NCBI GenBank assembly: GCA_946894095.1
Contig: OX335644.1
Location: forward strand, 21,929,595 to 21,993,594
DNA from: Incurvaria masculella
Lineage: Eukaryota > Arthropoda > Insecta > Lepidoptera > Incurvariidae
Reading direction: 5' to 3'
Length of the DNA stretch: 64,000 bases
How positions within the stretch are numbered: position 1 is the stretch's first letter; every line of letters begins with the position of its first letter. Both the position numbers and the translations under genes were made by a program. The notes below the pieces were generated by a model. The model searched no databases and was not told the origin of the DNA. It worked only from the letters and a program-made list of their open reading frames with translations. Positions 49,165 to 60,205 of this stretch are shown in pieces.

Positions 49165-49204
49165 CCTGCGACACACAAACTTCCATGATTTCTGATGTAA
49201 TGGT

Positions 49205-49310
49205 TTTTGGGGTCCTGTCGCAAAGAGAGAAAAAAGGGACCCTTATGGTCTGGCTCTGGTGTCTGTCAGGCACACGCATTTTGTCCTGAATTGTTCTCGT
49301 AACGAAGGCT
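49205..49310 (+). repeat. Interspersed repeat R-GGTCTGGCTC, copy 2
   Basis: GGTCTGGCTCTGGTGTCTGTC and CATTTTGTCCTGAATTGTTC. It lies in the probable upstream intron or 5' region of TCERG1. Confidence 0.6.
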
Positions 49311-49319
49311 GTTTGATAA

Positions 49320-51680
49320 TGCCCTCCACCGGCGCGCGCCTCTATAAACCGAAAGTATTTTAATCGTCAAAACCCTAATCAGTACGCTGTATCAACTGCA
49401 AGTATGTACACAAACACTAAGGGCATATCTAGGTTAGACGAGCGGTCGCTTATAATGCTCTGTGGTCCAATCATTGCCGACTCAGGTTGCTTACACTCTC
49501 GTGGACTTCGGGTGCATTCGGCTGGAATAGTGTCTGTTCGGTCAGCGGGTGCGGAGCGAGCTCTACGAAAGACACCGACTACAAAAGGTGATTAGAAATT
49601 CAGAAATTGTATATAATAAGTTTGGTATTAAAATATTTTATCGTATATTAAAAGTTACTAATTATTTTTTGCTTTTTAGTAGTATACTGAAATATCTCTA
49701 TCTTCTTCTCTTCTCTACATAGTATATAAAACCAACCGAATCAATTGAACCAACGTTTTTTAAACACAAGATTATAGTCTCGCTCTACCGCCAAAGCTAG
49801 TTGTATCTGAGGCTCACTGGCAAACAAAATGAGTCGGCGGTACCTAAACGCAAACCCGAGCGGCCGCGCGGGACCCACATGCTCGCTGGCCAGCAAACGA
49901 GACTATCTGATTCCTGTATGAGATTCCGACCAACACTTAAAACCAATTAATGCTTGACTTTAATTTGGGTGTACGGAGTCCTCAGTCATTATTGATACGG
50001 AATTCATCTGTAAATTACTTAAATGAAGGATGCAGAATTGTGCTTATTCTTTTATCGCTTGGTCCATGGCGTAACGGAATACAAAGGCAACATTCAAACA
50101 CAACGAATCTGAGTATAGCGGTTTCGCTCGCTTACGCGCGGATCATACGGGCGGCAGTTCCGAGACAGACTGACAGACAGGGAGACAGACAATGAATAAG
50201 GAACTATCTTATTCATTACTTAAATTAATTAACTGTCATCAGAATAATCGTAATCTTTTTGTTTGCCGGCTTATGGCAAGCGTTTTCCAGTATGTTGACG
50301 ACAACGACATGTTGCTATTAAATTGATTGAAAGTACACATTTAAAACCATACTGTCTTTGAGAAATGCATTAGTATGCATGCCGTGATCGTAATAACATA
50401 AATCAATCGAGCTATACATAGCATCAACTGCATTGGTAAGAAATGAAAGGCATGCATTCACTGCTGGCCTGACTCGTGTTCGTGGGTGTATTCATAACCT
50501 CACACAGTTTTGTCCCATAGTGCTGGCTGTGATAAATGATGAAACAGAATGTGTTAATGTCGATTTCATTTTGGAGCAGAGCCCGGTAAAATGTGATTTC
50601 AACTTGGTGGGCGAGTTATTCAAATGGTCAGGTCTAGATCTCGGCAACAGTGCCACCTATGCATGACTAAGGACTAGCTAAGAGAATTAGCCGAATTGGT
50701 TCAGACGTTGTCGAGTTTTGCACTTAGCAACACATTTAATCATTGATTTTTATATAAATAGATTACTGTACAGAAAGTGTGCGTGTGAATGTGCTAGCAA
50801 TTTGGTGGTCAGAGGACTTAAAAAAAAATAAAGAGCACCGGTCTTTGCGTGCAGTGTACTGACAGTGCGCACCGACTGTCAGGGCAGCATTGAAACGGGA
50901 CTCAAGTTGACTCGCTTGGGATGTCCATTGGGGTGTTTTGGAAGTAATTTCCCTATGTAATGAGATAAATCGAGACAGTGCATAGTAGTAAGTACTGGCA
51001 CGCAATTTACAGAAGCAGGGTACATATTAGTGAAACAAGCAAGGTCACAGCTTTGATTTAAAAAGAGGCGTTTGCAGCATTATTTCTGCACACTATTCTA
51101 CGTCTACGTAATAATACAACAATGATACTTCAAAGCCTCGGATAAGCAATATTTAGCCGGGTGTTTGGGAGTAAATACATTGTAATTTATTCATATGATA
51201 ACCCCTGATATTTAGCAAACCATTATTACCTTAACTGGCTTAAACCAACGCAAGCAGCCTCCTAATGAAACTTCAACCTATCTTCATGTAGCACAAATAA
51301 AACATATTATTCCTACGTTTAGAGCAAAACCCCGGCAATTTCACTTCACTGTTCACGCTGATAAAAATGGCGGGCAGACACAACAAGCGCCGAGCGCCCT
51401 CTTCAAAATGGCGGTGATGGGACCATAGACAATAATATTGTTTGTTACGACAACTGCAGTGTAGCCTAAAGTAAATTCTAATATTCCTCAAAAAAAAAAA
51501 ACATTTTTTGAAGACGTGGAAGGATGCCACCATTTGGGGGATTAACTAGACAAGAAAGGATCGTTAAAAAACCATGAATTGGTTCTTCTGTAATAGAATG
51601 TAATAGAATATTAGGCCTATTATCATCTCAGTTTCACACATTGATTCTGGTTTCACATCTACGACAATCTTATGAAAAAC
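49320..51680. other. Region upstream of TCERG1 start, nothing certain
   Basis: Should hold the TCERG1 5' UTR exon and promoter if they are close. Candidate element: paired AAAATGGCGG/ATGGCGGTG motifs and GCGCCGAGCGCCC at 51360-51420 (YY1-like). No exon could be fixed. Confidence 0.3.
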
Positions 51681-51689
51681 CGGCCGCGC

Positions 51690-51835
51690 GACCAAAACAA
51701 CTCACATATGCAAAGGTGTTTGTGCGGCGCTATAATCGCAAAATTACCGCAAGCCGGGCATATAGTGCTACTGTACGCGCGGCGCGAGCGCATCGTTCTT
51801 GCTTTTTGTCGAAATGCCGATCTGGGCGATGAAAA
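51690..51835. promoter_or_regulatory. CG-rich island, possible promoter
   Basis: Clusters of CGCG (GGCCGCGCG, CGCGCGGCGCGAGCGC) in AT-rich surroundings about 2.6 kb upstream of the TCERG1 ATG. Assignment to a gene is a guess. Confidence 0.25.
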
Positions 51836-52059
51836 TATGTAAAAATAGTAGTGAACATGTGAATATCCAAACACATGAAAGTGCACTGTAAGTGTTAAAT
51901 GTTCTAATTTTAAACAATTTTTAAAATTCATTACGAGTAGCCTGTATTAGAAGTTAGTAGTGATGTGACCATGTAGCAGTATGTATCGATACATTGGAAT
52001 CAGATAGCTTATGAAGCTTACAATTTCCACGATTTGACATTGATGACTAATATCAATAT

Positions 52060-52510
52060 CACGGCTGGCTAATACAACAAAACCACCGTTATGATATAAG
52101 CACAATCCCAAATGAATTAGGCGTCATGAAAGGAGCTGTTTTAATTTATATGATATAATGTTTAAAGCACAATTAAATAAGTGGCTCCAAGATAAAATAT
52201 TTTATGACTTGTCATTTTTTAATATTATCATATAGCCGAACATTTATAAGCAATCTTGAAAATATAACCTGTAGATAAAAGGAAAACTGACGATGCCGCA
52301 GGAATACAATCATAAGCTACATACCTGTAAAAATTGTATTTATGTTTGTAATTGTAATTGTATTGTGTGCTAATAAAAAGATATGATTTGATTTGATTTT
52401 GACAGGTATGTTGAATTTATTGGAAAACACGAAACTCTTTCATTGCCGCTAAAACCACCCTTTATCAAATGCGATGGTACCAATCCGAGTGGCCACCACC
52501 AACTAGCATA
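52060..52510 (-). mobile_element. SINE body split by a LINE tail
   Basis: 52060-52135 (GGCTGGCTAATAC...AATGAATTAGGCGTCATG) resumes at 52405 (AGGTATG...GAATTTATTGGAAAACACG, CAATCCGAGTGG). The insert 52136-52404 ends in a TTGAT-repeat tail (GATTTGATTTGATTT), as in non-LTR elements, after FKAQLNKWLQDKIFYDLSFF-type coding. Confidence 0.6.
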
Positions 52511-52534
52511 AAGTATGTTTTATGAAACTGCATA

Positions 52535-52855
52535 TGGATGGCTAATACCACACCTACTGTCATAATATAAACCTAACCCACCATATGGAAACTAGGTGCC
52601 ATTCCAGGACCTTTCTCATATTGCCAGGCTTTATTAAAGTTGAAGGAAAATACTGACTCCTTTAATTGCAGCTTCGACCAACTCTCATTCAATACATCAG
52701 TACCAGCCCGGGAGGGATTAACCCTACCGCCTAGTAAGTCAGGAAGGGTATCGACAGTCATACTGGAAATGCGAACAGTAATTCGCAACGGTCGGAAACT
52801 GTCATCCACGTAGGACTTGACCACGCCCAGGGTTGCTTAAAGTCGATTATTTAAC
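52535..52855 (-). mobile_element. 5S-headed SINE, near full length, diverged
   Basis: ATGGATGGCTAATACCACAC (tail side) to CACGTAGGACTTGACCACGCCC, AGGGTTGCTTAAAGTCG (head side), minus strand. Confidence 0.65.
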
Positions 52856-52906
52856 GCAGAAGGTGTTTCAACATGAGTGTAGTTTGTCTACCAGAAATTA
52901 TATACA

Positions 52907-52932
52907 TAAATAAAATAAAATAAAATAAAATG
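52907..52932. repeat. AAATA microsatellite
   Basis: Five perfect units ending the retroposon tail GTGTAGTTTGTCTACCAGAAA. Confidence 0.7.
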
Positions 52933-54280
52933 AGATTGTGTCCCTCCGATGTAATAAAGTGAAAACAGGTGATCGCATATACAAATCCGGATGAATTTAA
53001 AGCTATATTAAGATTAAACGCAAATTATCCCTTTCACCATGATGTTACCCACATGAATATCATTTGTTTCATTCCCTTTTATTAAATCCACCATCTGGCG
53101 TCTATCTGTGTGGTTGCTTATAACTTGAAAACCACTAACCTACATACCCGATATAGATGCATTTTGTAATCATGTGTGCCTTGATCCTGCCCATTTCATT
53201 ATAAACTATTATGACGCTAACTTTCCTAAGGGATAAGTATCACACTCAACACTCAGCATGAGCATTCTGGAACTGTGGCAGTCCAATTTGAGACGTTAAC
53301 AGTTGCCGCGTTGTAGTTTAGTACGAGGAAAATATTCCACAGTTGTAAAGGAATTATTACTCAGGTAGCAATATTTTAGAGTGGATTACTCCTAAATTAT
53401 CTATGTCCTAAATTCTCTATGGATCAGTGCCACAGATCATTATGCACTTGGTTGAGGATTTTAAATTGTAGGTATAAATTCATGATTAATAAAGGTTTAA
53501 AATAGGCACCCCGTTTAAACCATGGTTAAACGCAATCAAATATAATTTTTAACAGAATTTTGTTACTGGTTTTAATTATAGAAGTAGTTCATTTCTGATT
53601 TCATCAACTTTAAAATGGGCTATACCATAGCATTTTTTTATATCTTTGCCGCTCTTTTGGGATTACATGTCGCAGGTTCGAATCCTACTTCCGACGAATC
53701 TTAACATCATAGATAATATAATATTACTGCGTAATCTTAACATTTTAAATGTTTTTTTTCTCGCTTTTGAGACACCGACATATCAGAGGGTTGGTATCTT
53801 ACATGTGAACCCAGATTCAGCCATTTACCTTATCGTAACCAAAAATGTCGTGACCTCCCGGAATACTAGAGTTGTCTGAGCCACGGAATATTCCGATTCC
53901 GTGGTCTGAGCACCTTGATATAAGTAATGTAAATCATGAGATACAAAGTCGAATTGTTTTTTTTTAAAACAGTTTTGTTCCGGTCTGATGAGAATAAATT
54001 TATTACTAAATCTGGGATGATTTTTCAATAGTCTGATAAACAGCCAGACAACTATTCGACGGATTTATTTACGCTTCTGCTTATCCAACCGATATGGTAA
54101 GTCCCATAGACCTAGCATGCGCGATGGTAAGTCCATATGTTTATTAGCAAAATTATAGTCGGATAATTGTGATAGAAGATATAATTCTCCGGCAATGACT
54201 ATACCTACGTCTTTTGACAAACGTGAATTTGTAATATCAGTCCGATAAGTACTATCTGAGGATTAAAAAAACGGCACAGT

Positions 54281-54545
54281 CTACAGAACATTACCTATCT
54301 TTTCAAATACTTTAGAAAAAAAATTGATTACCCTCATATCAATTCTACAATTATTCAGGTCTTCTCTATTTCCTTTTTTTAATAATGGTTTTACGATAGG
54401 CCTCGTCATTATTTCAGGAAAAATACCTTCTGCTAGAGATAGATTTCTGATGAATGCCAGTAGTTCCGCAATTTCATCCACACATTTTTTTATTTTTGTA
54501 GAAATATCATATCCTACTACATTTGACTTTTTAAGAGATAATGTC
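54281..54545 (-). pseudogene. LINE reverse-transcriptase fragment
   Basis: Minus strand LKKSNVVGYDISTKIKKCVD, then LSLAEGIFPEIMTRPIVKPL, LKKGNREDLNNCRI and FFSKVFEKIG match the start of a LINE RT domain. It is broken inside the conserved RPIS region. Confidence 0.75.
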
Positions 54546-54552
54546 AGCAGTC

Positions 54553-54650
54553 TACTTATTACGGTTCATGAGATACAGCCCACTGACAGACAAACGGACA
54601 GCAGAGCCTTAGTCATAGGGTTCCGTTGGCACCATTTAGGTACAGAAACC
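54553..54650 (-). mobile_element. GTCC-repeat interspersed element, fragment
   Basis: GGTTCATGAGATACAGCCCAC, GGACAGCAGAGCCTTAGT, GGGTTCCGTTGGCACC. Confidence 0.6.
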
Positions 54651-54659
54651 TTAAATATC

Positions 54660-55590
54660 AGTCAACCAGTATTTCGCATAAGCGAAGTACTCGGGCTGGG
54701 AGCTTCGATGCAATTGTAATTGTGTAGATGTTGTGTAGCAAGTCTGAGTGAAGATACTCCCCTCAAAATCGTTGTAACAAATCGGGTGCTCGGACTGCCG
54801 ACCAAACTCTTTTTAGATTTTTTTTAAATTTGATTACATTTCTTTAAGGTAGTTGTAAACATGATTTGAGAGTTAATCCTCAGTGTGAAAATACATGACT
54901 ATGCAAACATTTAAATAAAATATCACTGCTTGTCACTAAAAAGGTCATCGGAAAGTTTTTATGAAATTAAAGTATTTATTATTATTAATTATGTATGTAT
55001 TTATAACAAAAAAAATGTTAAATGTCAATAAAAAAAATCTATTACAAAAGTATATAGATAATTGGAGATAACCAAGAATATTGGCTTCTATTTATTGAAC
55101 CAAATTGTGACCTGTTTTTTTTTCCGAGAGCTTAAATAATAAGTTGCAAGAGCTTCAATTGGAACCTTTAATAATCTAGCATTACATACAAACATATATA
55201 CAAGCAAACAGGGTGTAAAGGCAGTTACAGCTGCTACAACAGCAACATATTATTCGTAATAGACATGTGATTTCTTATTGTTGAGACATTAATCAAAGTT
55301 TATTTCTTTCGCCAAGTGTGTCGTGTTGCGATGCAATTTTGCCTCTCTTATAGGGGCGAACTAGCCCACGCTCTCTATTTTCGACAACCTAGACGCTAGC
55401 TCATTGCCAGCGCCATTCGCTTGCTCGCTGTCAGTCTAGCCCCATTAGTGTTATATGATTTCAGATTACCGTGATTAACATTCATATTAGGGTTTGAAAG
55501 AATGGCTTGCTGACAATGTGTCGAATGCATGACGTTTCGGATCAAACATTTAGCGAATGGACACAGGGTCCTGTTTTGTTCATTGTGTAC
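54660..55590. other. Intergenic, nothing recognised
   Basis: AT-rich sequence between the TCERG1 and Myb/SANT-like genes with no supported feature. Confidence 0.5.
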
Positions 55591-55599
55591 ACAGATTTA

Positions 55600-56072
55600 A
55601 GCTAAAAGTAAATCACGACCGCTGTAGTCAAAAATCAAATTGATTATAAACCTTCATGAAACAAGCTAGGTCTGATGACTTATATTTTTAAAATGTGTTT
55701 ATTTTATTGTTGAGTAATCCACCTCCAAAGCTATTATATGAAACGCGCGAAAAATTAGATCTTATTATTATTATGATTATTATATACACTAGCAGCTGCA
55801 AGCTGATGCGTGTACTTCACTGATTGAGTGCACATTGTTTTTATTTTATTATTTTATTTTTATTTTAAGTGTTCATAATACGAATGGTTTTTTTTTATTT
55901 TTTACATGATTGTCCAAATTCTTTCGGACCTTATAACTTAGAAACCAATGCCAATGGTCATCAGACATCTTGTTCGATCAAATAAAGCTGTTTTCATTAT
56001 AATATTAGATCTCCGACAAGAAATATGCCCACGATCTTCTTTCGACGTTTTTATGGGGAGTTGAGCGGGAAC
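55600..56072 (+). mobile_element. TTAA-site MITE family A, copy 5, split by a LINE tail
   Basis: Inner sequence from AAGTAAATCACGACCGCTGTAG to GGGGAGTTGAGCGGGA; both termini are lost. A CR1-like tail occupies 55759-55920 between GCGCGAAAAATT and CTTTCGGACC. Confidence 0.7.
55759..55920 (-). mobile_element. CR1-like LINE 3' tail inside MITE A copy 5
   Basis: ATT repeats, CACTAGCAGCTGCAAGCTGATGCG and GATTGTCCAAATT. It interrupts a sequence continuous in the other MITE A copies. Confidence 0.7.
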
Positions 56073-56117
56073 TATCTTGTCCGATCAACCAATTTGGAAT
56101 TGAGCCGAATCCCGTTT

Positions 56118-56500
56118 CTAATCCTCCGTATCGCTCCTCTCGTCCTCCGTGTCGCTCTCCGCGGCGCCGAGCTTCCTCCGCACCACCTCCACGCGCAGCC
56201 GCGCCTCCCGCATCCGGAGCTCGTGCAGCGCGCGCATCTGCGTCACGCGCAGCGCGTGCAGCTCCTCGCGGTGGCGCAGCTCCTGCCGCCGCAGCTCGGC
56301 GCCGTGCCGGAGCCGCGCGGCGAGCTCCTCGCCCGCCGGCTCCTGCTCCTCGCTCCTGGGTGGCGCGTCGAAGATGCGGTGCTGCAGCGGGGAGGCCGCC
56401 GGCTGCGCGGGGCGCGGCGCTATCGGGACGAACTCAAGCTTCGTTGGCGCCGGGGGGCTTCCGTTCGCGTGGTCGGTGTCGCCGTTGAATTTAACGGGAG
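56118..56500 (-). CDS. Myb/SANT-like gene, exon 4 (coiled coil, stop)
   Basis: Residues 114-240 and a TAG at 56118-56120. PVKFNGDTDHANG leads to a Pro/Ala-rich stretch, then a heptad-like helix ELRRQELRHREELHALR and MREARLRVEVVRRKLG, then the acidic end. Acceptor AAATTCCAG|CTCCC. GC content at third positions is far above that of the flanking DNA. Confidence 0.85.
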
Positions 56501-59165
56501 CTGGAATTTTTTTTTTTCAATAAAAAAACAATGAAATCACTGATTGCACGAAAAAGACAATGTCAGCGTGACACCTTGCGGTTCGATAAGCTGGATGAAG
56601 CAACTCTGAGTGCGGTTGCATTCTAGAAGGGTTTTTTTTATGAAACTGGACATGGATAGTTAATACCAACTTACATGATATTGGGTTAGGCCACCATGAC
56701 TACCCACCACATGGGAACTAGGTGCCTTCCGTATATTGCTCGGTTACATTAAACTGGATAGAAAACATGTACAATTGTCATTGCCGCTTCGACCATTTTT
56801 TAGCAATGCGATGGTACCAACCCGGGCGATACGAACCTACCGCCATGTAAGTAAGGGAGGGGGGGGGGGGGAAGAATCTGAACCACGGCTAGCCTCAATC
56901 ATTGAAAATAGTTTAGGGATAGGGAACCGTTAGGACCTGAAAGACGATTTCTCTAGATTCATTCGCAGTTGGCTTGCAAAATTACACCTTGGCCAATGGA
57001 CAAAGAAATCATTTCATAACATTTAAAAATCTCAAGGGCACCGTTACCTTCACGACACTCTAAGGCTGGAGTGCACCATTTACGTTTAGTATTAAAGTTG
57101 TAATTATAATAGATCTATCTTCTTTTTTCTTAAGGCTAAAAATAAAAACGGATATATTTTAATTTTAAAATTATCTCAAACCAGATATTGTGCACTCCAC
57201 ACTTAATGAGCGGCCTAGGCATGCAGACAACTGATGATGCCCAAGAATTACTTACCAGTGCTGGAGGAGTGGTCCTCGAAGGGATCACCGGCCTCTGATG
57301 TGGTCTCCGATTGGTTCAAGGAATCCTTAAAAAAAAGGTTACTCTTTAAAATATCTCAAATAAAGTTTGCATGTACAAACGTCATCACAGTACCCGCCAC
57401 GCATTGGACTTTGACCCACATATGTTTACCTTACAAATGACAACGCCTACTGTGGCGTTTGCGGTGATGCGCTCCATACAAAACCTATAATAACATACAT
57501 CCTGTATGTCATAACTTGGCTATCCAAATATATGAAAGTATCCTGACAAAAAAGTAAAAAAAAATCAGTGCGCAAAGAAAAATTGTGAAAATGAGAACTT
57601 ACCAAAAAGTGGACCGTTTAAATTTAACTTTGATGTGTAAATAATTTTATTTAAAAGCTAGGAATAATTAGGAGGCTAATTTAAACTGTGCCAAAGATTC
57701 TGTCCTTACTCGAATTGAATGCTCATACAATGATCTATTCCATACCGTTGACATGTATCATTTATCGAGAACACATTTTCGGAATAATATCACTCGAATT
57801 GAATGCTCATACAATGATCTATTCCATACCGTTGACATATATCATTTATCGAGAACACATTTTCGGAATAATATCATCAACACCTGAGCGTAAGTATCAA
57901 TGGAAAAATACGATTAAAAATAAAAATACAATGACCAACCTGGCGAAGTCTCTTGCTGGTTATTCTTGGCCAGAAGTAACCGAACCAACAGAAAAAAAAA
58001 TTACTAATCCGGGTGTGTAATATACATCTACTGGAGGAAATAAAGAAACTGAAACTGAAACCATTACCCAGATTTCTGAAGTAAACTTGTGCCGCTGGGT
58101 TTCAGCCACCACCGGATCGCAGGGTATTGAAATTAAGTTAAAATAACAAGGAGAAGTAAGAACACAGAATAAATTAACAACAGAAATAACGGCCAGTGAT
58201 TAATATTAAAATGGGTTAGTATGTAATTTTTTTCTATGTTTAAATTATATGAAATTGTCGGGTTATGGGGGGATGTGAAAGTGTAAGTGTTTTGTTTGTT
58301 TTTTGTTTTAAAAGAGTTTAGGCACGTGTAGGTGTGTAAAATTGGCCATAATCTTTAGACTAAGAACTATTGTATAACCAACGAAATAAATAAACAAGCC
58401 CCCACAAACCTGCAGCCGCTTCCTCATATTGGCCAGCTTGGCGCGCAGCTGCAGGGAGGTGCGCGGCGTGTCGTGCCGGCCCATCTGCTTGTTGAACTCG
58501 ACGGTCATGTCCTCCCACACGCGGTCCTTCTCCTTGAGCATGCCCTTGTCGGTGCGCTTGTCGAGGATGACAGCGCTGTTCGCCTCCACCAGCCGGATCA
58601 GCCGCTCCGTCTCCGGCTCGGTGAAGTTTGGACATCGGTTACTGCGGTGTCGAGGGCTAGGGCGGCGTGATTAAACGGCAGGATTTTTTTATTGCAACTG
58701 GATATGGATGGCACCTAACGTAAGCCAACCTAGCGTAATATAACCTTAGCTAAACTTACCTGGCCTACCCTAGCCTAACCTATTTGTCCCGTTCTGTCCT
58801 GCGCAATCAAACCTATTTACGGAGATGGGACAGGACAATATTGTCATGCATTCTGTATTGTCCGCGTGTGACCTCCGCATAAGTCACTAATATTTTACTT
58901 TTGATGGACAAAACACAATCACAGAAAAATACAATTTGAGAAATAGCAATGAACCAAATCAATGATAATGTCAAGGAACCATCAATAAGTATTCTACCTA
59001 TAAACGTTTGAGAATGAACATTGAACCATGATCATTTATGGAATTCAGACCAATCAAATTCACTACCAGAATAGGTGGATATTTGTCCACGCAAAAACAA
59101 AGTTAAAACATGGATATTATTACTGACCGGAATTTTGAAGCCCCATTGATATTTCCGTCGCCCAT
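56118..59165 (-). CDS. Myb/SANT-like DNA-binding protein with C-terminal coiled coil, 4 exons, 240 aa
   Basis: Seen: four minus-strand exons (59128-59165, 58410-58641, 57256-57325, 56118-56500) join in phase to a 240-residue protein with start and stop. Residues 13-90 form a Myb/SANT-like domain: PNFTEPETERLIRLVEAN, then DKRTDK, VWEDM with Trp55, and LQLRAKLANMRKRLQ. Residues 91-165 are a Ser/Pro-rich linker, 171-224 a Glu/Arg/Leu coiled coil, and 228-240 an acidic tail (SDTEDERSDTED). Known of the family: such domains (Pfam Myb_DNA-bind_5 type, MSANTD3-like) occur in insect proteins, some derived from or paired with Harbinger transposons, and are thought to bind DNA, with the coiled coil for dimerisation. 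Inferred: a nuclear DNA-binding protein with an unknown target. It lies upstream of TCERG1 on the same strand. A relic of a TTAA-site MITE ends about 45 bp beyond the stop codon. Confidence 0.85.
56635..56930 (-). mobile_element. SINE copy with internal G run
   Basis: T run, GGACATGGATAGTTAATACC, the body to CCAACCCGGGCGATACG, a run of about 12 G at 56860-56871 and AACCACGGCTAGCCTC. Minus strand; the head is truncated. Confidence 0.65.
57256..57325 (-). CDS. Myb/SANT-like gene, exon 3 (linker)
   Basis: Residues 91-113: DSLNQSETTSEAGDPFED then HSSST. Acceptor TTTTTAAG|GAT, donor CACTG|GTAAGT, phase 0 in and 1 out. Confidence 0.82.
57708..57874 (+). repeat. 84-bp tandem duplication
   Basis: Two almost identical copies of ACTCGAATTGAATGCTCATAC...TTTTCGGAATAATATC. 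It lies in intron 2 of the Myb/SANT-like gene. It keeps a plus-strand frame of 110 codons open, but that frame resembles no known protein. Confidence 0.85.
58410..58641 (-). CDS. Myb/SANT-like gene, exon 2 (DNA-binding domain)
   Basis: Residues 13-90, from NRCPNFTEPETERL to LANMRKRLQ. Acceptor ACCGCAG|TAACC, donor CTGCAG|GTTTGT. The other minus-strand frames are open over the same bases because of high GC; they show no domain. Confidence 0.88.
58682..58718 (-). mobile_element. SINE tail fragment
   Basis: TTTTTTTATTGCAACTGGATATGGATGGC, the terminal part of the shared body. Confidence 0.4.
59128..59165 (-). CDS. Myb/SANT-like gene, exon 1 (start)
   Basis: Encodes MGDGNINGASKF and the first two bases of Arg13. 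Donor CCG|GTCAGT, phase 2, exactly what exon 2 requires (T|AACCGA). The exon is short and was chosen because it is the only upstream ATG I found with matching phase; a different 5' exon remains possible. Confidence 0.7.
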
Positions 59166-59402
59166 AGAGAAAGGCTAGAAGGATGTTGTAGAAATTCCTG
59201 GAAATCGGTTTTAATAAATTTATTTCAATTTAACTTAGGTACTTAACCTAGTAAACAAAGCAAAGAATAGAAATAATCGGCGAACGCCGAATTCTATGTT
59301 CTGTGCGTAGAAAGAGAATCTCTAGAAGCAACGATAGAGTGTCACTTTGGCTATAAATACCTATATTGCATATGCGTAGATGTGTGTGTGTTTTATATCA
59401 AA

Positions 59403-60205
59403 CTAGCAGCCCGTCCCGGCTTTGCACGGTCATAATGTTATTTAAAAAAATATTATTTTGACACAATGATACACAAATAAATCATTTTTACGTAAAGTTC
59501 CTACATTGAGATATTTGAAATAAAAAAAACTTAGATATTATTATTTCATGATTATTAGATATTAGAGAAATAATAAATTCAAAGTGCTACAGGGAGAACT
59601 GCGGCCTCCGAGGCACGCTCCCGCCGCCCCGGCCGGCCGGTACCGCCGCAAACACTACATCCAGCAATTTTTAAATCTATAATATCTTCGAAAATATTCA
59701 TTTAAATCATATGCTGTAAAGGGCCGTATAGATCTATATTAAATCAACAATGTATTTAAGGTATTTAATTGGATAAGGATTAATGCTGTATTGGTTAAAA
59801 TCGCTTCGAAAATTAGCCATTATTTGTCGTAAAAAGTAAATGAGCAAAAAATGTTATTGTGGGATATCCATAAGAGATAGATATTTACCATCGCGGAGTT
59901 TTCTGTAGACCTTTTCAATGTATACAATACTTAGTACATTATTTTGATAAATCTCGTAGGGTTCAGCCTGCGTTTGCAATGTAAGCGGAAAAACAATATT
60001 TTTTTACGACATCACATTGGAAACCTCAAAAATAACAGTATTTCTCCAATATTTAATGGATGTTATTATACATATAAACCTTCCTCTTGAATCACTCTAT
60101 CTATTAAAAAAACCGCATCTAAATCCGTTGCGTAGTTTTAAAGATTTAAGCGTACATGGGGATATAGGGACAGAGAAAGCGACTTTGTTTTATACTATGT
60201 AGTGA
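59403..60205 (-). mobile_element. Non-autonomous Helitron, full length (803 bp)
   Basis: Minus strand starts TCACTACATAGTATAAAAC and ends GCAAAGCCGGGACGGGCTGCTAG followed by T. Shares the AACGGATTTAGATGCGG and CGCAGGCTGAACCCTACGAG blocks with 21178-22339. Confidence 0.8.

Noticed and set aside
47836..48123. Plus-strand Gly/Pro-rich frame of 95 codons
   Set aside because: It is the complement of exon 2; Pro-Gly repeats read as Gly-Pro on the other strand.
56025..56534. 169- and 124-codon plus-strand frames
   Set aside because: They are antisense to exon 4 of the Myb/SANT-like gene, whose frame has a coiled coil, good splice borders and a stop.
57688..58020. 110-codon plus-strand frame as a gene
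   Set aside because: No similarity to known proteins, intronic position and an 84-bp duplication explain the open frame. It is kept only as a repeat.
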